Assembly: GCA_027032655.1 (NCBI GenBank)
Contig: JALVMZ010000625.1
Coordinates: 1-8,527, forward strand
Reading direction: 5' to 3'
DNA from: Desulfobacteraceae bacterium
GTDB lineage: Bacteria > Desulfobacterota > DSM-4660 > Desulfatiglandales > JALVMZ01
Length of the DNA stretch: 8,527 nt
In this document: piece by piece, positions 6,490 to 8,527 of the stretch
Layout of the letters: every line of letters starts with the position of its first letter
How positions within the stretch are numbered: position 1 is the stretch's first letter
Notes under the pieces: generated by a model
What the model saw: only the letters and a program-made list of their open reading frames with translations
The model's database searches: none
Told to the model about the DNA's origin: nothing
Translations under genes and position numbers: made by a program

Positions 6490-6518
6490 TTGATTTTTTT
6501 CTTGACTTTTAATATAAA
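6490..6518 (+). promoter_or_regulatory. candidate sigma70 promoter P1 for leader/attenuator
   Basis: TTGATT (6490-6495), a 17-nt spacer and TATAAA (6513-6518) make a plausible housekeeping promoter. Transcription would start near 6525, leaving about 26 nt before the leader-peptide ATG with the ribosome site fully inside the RNA. It overlaps the ribosome site of the divergent O-methyltransferase gene. It competes with the equally good P2 at 6502-6530. Confidence 0.45.
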
Positions 6519-6530
6519 CAAAATTATGTT
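6502..6530 (+). promoter_or_regulatory. candidate sigma70 promoter P2 for leader/attenuator
   Basis: TTGACT (6502-6507), a 17-nt spacer and TATGTT (6525-6530) match the sigma70 consensus at optimal spacing. The predicted start is near 6537, so the mRNA would begin right at the leader Shine-Dalgarno AAAGGTG. Either this or P1 could drive the leader RNA. Confidence 0.5.
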
Positions 6531-6539
6531 CGCGGTCAA
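6511..6539 (-). promoter_or_regulatory. candidate sigma70 promoter for the O-methyltransferase gene
   Basis: On the minus strand, TTGACC (complement of 6534-6539), a 17-nt spacer and TATATT (complement of 6511-6516) form a good promoter. Transcription would start near 6504, about 25 nt before the ATG at 6478. It physically overlaps both plus-strand promoter candidates, so the divergent units probably compete for polymerase. Confidence 0.5.
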
Positions 6540-6544
6540 AGGTG
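6538..6544 (+). promoter_or_regulatory. ribosome binding site of the leader peptide
   Basis: AAAGGTG lies 6 nt before the ATG at 6551. It is far better than anything in front of the downstream 514-codon gene, which supports real translation of the short leader frame. Confidence 0.75.
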
Positions 6545-6550
6545 TAAGTG

Positions 6551-6613
6551 ATGATAGGCACACACACATATTTTTATTACTTTTACTTTAGCAGGGGGCC
6601 TGCTATGAGCTGA
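6551..6613 (+). CDS. aromatic-rich attenuator leader peptide
   Basis: A 20-codon frame, ATG at 6551 to TGA at 6611-6613, with a good ribosome site 6 nt upstream. Codons 7-13 (6569-6589) are seven aromatic codons in a row, YFYYFYF (TAT TTT TAT TAC TTT TAC TTT): four Tyr and three Phe. They follow M-I-G-T-H-T and precede S-R-G-P-A-M-S. The peptide itself need have no function; its translation reports charged tRNA-Tyr and tRNA-Phe levels. The frame runs through segment 1 of the attenuator, and its stop codon abuts and overlaps segment 2, exactly where a control ribosome should act. It is analogous to the pheA, pheST and pheM leaders but is richer in Tyr. It could in principle be a chance frame in T-rich DNA, but the agreement of ribosome site, codon run, stop position and RNA pairings makes that unlikely. 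Confidence 0.85.
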   Translation: MIGTHTYFYYFYFSRGPAMS

Positions 6614-6644
6614 GTGTGTGCCTGAGCCATATAAAATAAATAAA

Positions 6645-6686
6645 GGAAATAAAAAAGCGGAGCACACACTCCGCTTTTTTATTTCC
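6645..6686 (+). terminator. intrinsic terminator (attenuator), also symmetric on the other strand
   Basis: A perfect 18-bp inverted repeat: GGAAATAAAAAAGCGGAG (6645-6662), loop CACACA (6663-6668), CTCCGCTTTTTTATTTCC (6669-6686). The GC core GCGGAG/CTCCGC is followed by six Ts (6675-6680), the classical form. It ends only 17 nt before the start codon of the 514-codon gene, so it acts before that gene, not at the end of one. Confidence 0.92.
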
Positions 6687-6703
6687 ATAAATGCAGAATA
6701 AAA

Positions 6704-8248
6704 ATGAAAAAGGGTTTAAAAGAGATAAAAACAGGTGAAAGGATTGCACTGATTAATCTCATTGATGAGGGTCTCAGGCAGGGGTCTCAGAACTCGCCCC
6801 TTGTATCAGACCTGTTTAAAGATCTATGGGAGCTTGTAAACAGAACAGTATCAGGAGCAAAGATTAACCAGCTCAAAGCACAAGAATCACAAAATGGATT
6901 CAGTGTCTTTGAGGTAATATCAGAGGAGGGCGAAAACCTTGGAAGGCTCAACATGATATATCTCAGGAAACCTATTCCATGTTACTATTTGGTTTATGTG
7001 GAAGTGTCCCCACCTTACAGAAGACGGGGATTGGGAAGCAGGATACTTCAGGAGTTCAGGGATTTCCTTATACAGAAATCATCCATAGGGATGCTTGATA
7101 ATATAATTCCTGAAGAAGATCCCACATTTGATATATACCTGAAACACGGCTGGGAGCCAATAGATTCCATCCTGGGAGATGGTGTGCCGGATGGTTGCGA
7201 AAACTTCATGATATTTATCCCCTCACAGATATCAAAAAAAGACCTTCACCTCCCTGTCCTGAAACTGATTCATCATATAAAAAGAAGACAGACCGCAATA
7301 CACATGAGGGATAATGAGGCTATGGTGAGGCTTACCATAGAAGAGTTCAGGGGCCTCTATCGGGCACTTACCACATATTTCCATAAAGAGATTGAAGCAA
7401 AGTCCTATCCAGAGTTAATGCGATTTATGTTTACAAGATATATCACAAAACTCATATCTTTCAGGAGGAGGATATCAGAGCTTGTTGGTTATACAGGAGG
7501 TGATTCCCTTGAGCAGATAGTTCTTGAAGATGAAATAAAGGCAATACCCATTAAATCATATCCGCCAGCAGAGATATCAGGACATTCAGAATATGTATGG
7601 GGAGATAAGGGATTGTGGCTTGAATTACCAGAAAAGATAAAAAAATCCCCCTCCCGCTTTATAGAAAAACTGCCCGATTACAGAAGGCCAAGATATCTGC
7701 AGTATATAAATAAAAACAAGACACACAATCTCACCATCGAAGATCTGATGAATTTAGGCTTTGACCCCACAAGACTGAAGGAATTTCACATCAGGGGAAA
7801 AGATTACATCTTTGAGCGGATTCAGATAAGACAGCTTCCTGATATAGAAAATAAGATCAGAATATTTGAAACAATAAGGCCTCTTATCACCACTATTAAG
7901 GCTAACAGCGGAGATATCCGGATAAATGCCCCCATTCTTATTATCAAAGACAGGGCAAATGCCTATGTCCTGAGGGAGAAGATAAAGGCCATACACTGGG
8001 ATGAGGCAATCGAGCAGATAAGGACATCAGACTCATTGAAGTCTTTAAATAACCAGCTAAGCATTGAAAGGATTATTACTACCTCTGTGGATAATCTATG
8101 CCATACCCTCAGTCCCCTATCAGGCATGGATGAAACAACATTTATGGATAAATTAACCTTTTTCATCTCCTGGGACCTCCAGAAAAACTACCCCCTCCTC
8201 CTGATAGAAAACGAAAATATCTATCTACAATCTATCTGGTTAGCATAG
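6704..8248 (+). CDS. GNAT-domain fusion protein with large uncharacterised C-terminal region
   Basis: A 514-residue soluble protein. Residues about 60-172 form a GNAT acetyltransferase domain: FSVFEVISEEGENLGRLNMIYL strands, then the acetyl-CoA motif VYVEVSPPYRRRGLGSRILQEF (97-118) with pyrophosphate loop RRRGLG (106-111), and the C-terminal YLKHGWEPI (145-153) expected of the fold. The remaining roughly 340 residues are charged, mixed helix/strand, with no motif, membrane span or signal peptide I recognise. Noticeable stretches are a basic helix HHIKRRQ (190-196) and FRRRISELVGYTGGDS (253-268). I do not know a named family of this architecture. The ATG at 6704 has no clear Shine-Dalgarno. 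Expression should depend on read-through of the attenuator 17 nt upstream, linking it to Phe/Tyr supply. Substrates might be a charged tRNA, an amino acid or a protein; none is shown by the sequence. Confidence 0.93.
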   Translation: MKKGLKEIKTGERIALINLIDEGLRQGSQNSPLVSDLFKDLWELVNRTVSGAKINQLKAQESQNGFSVFEVISEEGENLGRLNMIYLRKPIPCYYLVYVEVSPPYRRRGLGSRILQEFRDFLIQKSSIGMLDNIIPEEDPTFDIYLKHGWEPIDSILGDGVPDGCENFMIFIPSQISKKDLHLPVLKLIHHIKRRQTAIHMRDNEAMVRLTIEEFRGLYRALTTYFHKEIEAKSYPELMRFMFTRYITKLISFRRRISELVGYTGGDSLEQIVLEDEIKAIPIKSYPPAEISGHSEYVWGDKGLWLELPEKIKKSPSRFIEKLPDYRRPRYLQYINKNKTHNLTIEDLMNLGFDPTRLKEFHIRGKDYIFERIQIRQLPDIENKIRIFETIRPLITTIKANSGDIRINAPILIIKDRANAYVLREKIKAIHWDEAIEQIRTSDSLKSLNNQLSIERIITTSVDNLCHTLSPLSGMDETTFMDKLTFFISWDLQKNYPLLLIENENIYLQSIWLA

Positions 8249-8370
8249 TAACCTACTTTACTGCATTTAAACCCTCTATAATGGATTAAAGTTATCTATT
8301 ATTAGTCATATTATCATGTTAGTATTTAATATTCACCAAAAATATCTTGACTAATGCATAAGAGAAGTTC

Positions 8371-8394
8371 ATCCTGTTTAATAACAAACAGGGT
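8371..8394 (+). terminator. weak hairpin, possible terminator of the 514-codon gene
   Basis: ATCCTGTTT (8371-8379), loop AATAAC, AAACAGGGT (8386-8394): 7 perfect base pairs plus a U-G and an A-U pair, followed by ATAATTTTAG. The T-run is short and the hairpin lies about 120 nt past the stop. The rest of 8249-8469 holds no convincing gene. A TATAAT at 8394-8399 and another at 8446-8451 (with a poor TTGGAG -35 at 8422-8427) are weak promoter candidates only. Confidence 0.35.
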
Positions 8395-8469
8395 ATAATT
8401 TTAGAATCAGATAAGAAATGATTGGAGAGATTGAAAAAATCTGGTTATAATCCGTCAGGATGGTTCACA

Positions 8470-8527
8470 TTACCATTCAAAGCTCTGAATCACAATGTAG
8501 CCAGCGTCCTGTGCCTTCTCCAGAACC
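8470..8527 (-). CDS. possible C-terminal end of a minus-strand gene (partial)
   Basis: On the minus strand a frame open at the right edge reads VLEKAQDAGYIVIQSFEW and then TAA (8470-8472). The composition looks like genuine protein (amphipathic helix, then a hydrophobic strand), and the gene would be convergent with the 514-codon gene, with the hairpin at 8371-8394 between them. With only 18 residues visible it cannot be assigned to a family. A competing plus-strand frame from the ATG at 8460 is also open to the edge but has a less protein-like composition. Confidence 0.35.
   Translation of the reverse strand, partial: VLEKAQDAGYIVIQSFEW

Larger units (their letters stand above)
6531..6686 (+). 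promoter_or_regulatory. ribosome-mediated transcription attenuator responding to Phe/Tyr
   Basis: Three alternative RNA segments are visible. Segment 1, AGGCACACAC (6556-6565), pairs perfectly over 10 bp with segment 2, GTGTGTGCCT (6614-6623). Segment 2, shifted by two bases as GAGTGTGTGC (6612-6621), also pairs perfectly over 10 bp with GCACACACTC (6662-6671), which is the loop and the start of the 3' arm of the terminator. An inner hairpin TAGCAGG-GGG-CCTGCTA (6589-6605) lies between segments 1 and 2. A ribosome stalled at the first aromatic codons (from 6569) would mask segment 1, free segment 2 to form the antiterminator and allow read-through. A ribosome reaching the TGA at 6611-6613 would mask segment 2, and the terminator would form. 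This is the arrangement of trp/phe-type attenuators. The pairings are seen directly; the mechanism is inferred from known attenuators. Confidence 0.85.

Noticed and set aside
6531..6686. A stand-alone structured ncRNA or a ligand-binding riboswitch
   Set aside because: The hairpins first suggested this, but the in-frame aromatic codon run, ribosome site and stop position explain the structure better as a translated attenuator. I recognised no riboswitch consensus.
6691..6738. A 15-codon frame (ATG at 6691) overlapping the start of the 514-codon gene
   Set aside because: It has no ribosome site, is A-rich by composition and has no notable codon pattern. It probably reflects chance, unlike the leader frame at 6551.

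Overview
The window looks like a chromosomal segment of an anaerobic bacterium of moderate GC content (roughly 40-45% by eye). Bacterial features include Shine-Dalgarno sites, sigma70-type promoter elements, an intrinsic terminator, and a Lon-related protease of a type I associate with Desulfobacterota, Nitrospirota and similar anaerobes. A bzd/bcr-type ATPase pair and a low-potential-type ferredoxin also point to anaerobic metabolism of CoA esters. One small gene (DUF2080-like) has relatives I know mainly from archaea, so the phylum stays open.

Layout: (1) 1-1809, plus strand: the C-terminal proteolytic domain of a Lon-related protease, a cysteine-rich metal-binding-type protein overlapping it by ATGA, and a SAM methyltransferase. 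(2) 4591-1831, minus strand, a probable operon read right to left: DUF2080-like small protein, GNAT acetyltransferase, BzdP/BcrA-like ATPase, BzdQ/BcrD-like ATPase, and a 2[4Fe-4S] ferredoxin. The two ATPases and the ferredoxin form the electron-activation half of an ATP-dependent benzoyl-CoA reductase or 2-hydroxyacyl-CoA dehydratase system. The catalytic subunits are not in the window. (3) 4801-5493, plus: a transglutaminase-like protein. (4) 6478-5495, minus: an O-methyltransferase-type protein, convergent with the previous gene and separated from it by 1 nt. (5) 6490-8248, plus: a promoter region, a leader peptide, an attenuator and a 514-residue gene with an N-terminal GNAT domain and a large unrecognised C-terminal part. 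(6) 8249-8527: an intergenic tail with a weak hairpin and possibly the 3' end of a minus-strand gene.

The standout is region 5. Between the O-methyltransferase and the 514-codon gene lies what reads as a complete ribosome-mediated transcription attenuator. It has a promoter, a Shine-Dalgarno site and a 20-codon leader peptide with seven consecutive aromatic codons (Tyr-Phe-Tyr-Tyr-Phe-Tyr-Phe). One RNA segment can pair perfectly over 10 bp either with an upstream segment (terminator permitted) or with the loop and stem of the downstream terminator (antiterminator). Such leaders are known for amino-acid biosynthesis and tRNA-synthetase operons. Here the controlled gene is a GNAT-fusion protein of unknown function, which suggests a role tied to phenylalanine/tyrosine or charged-tRNA supply.
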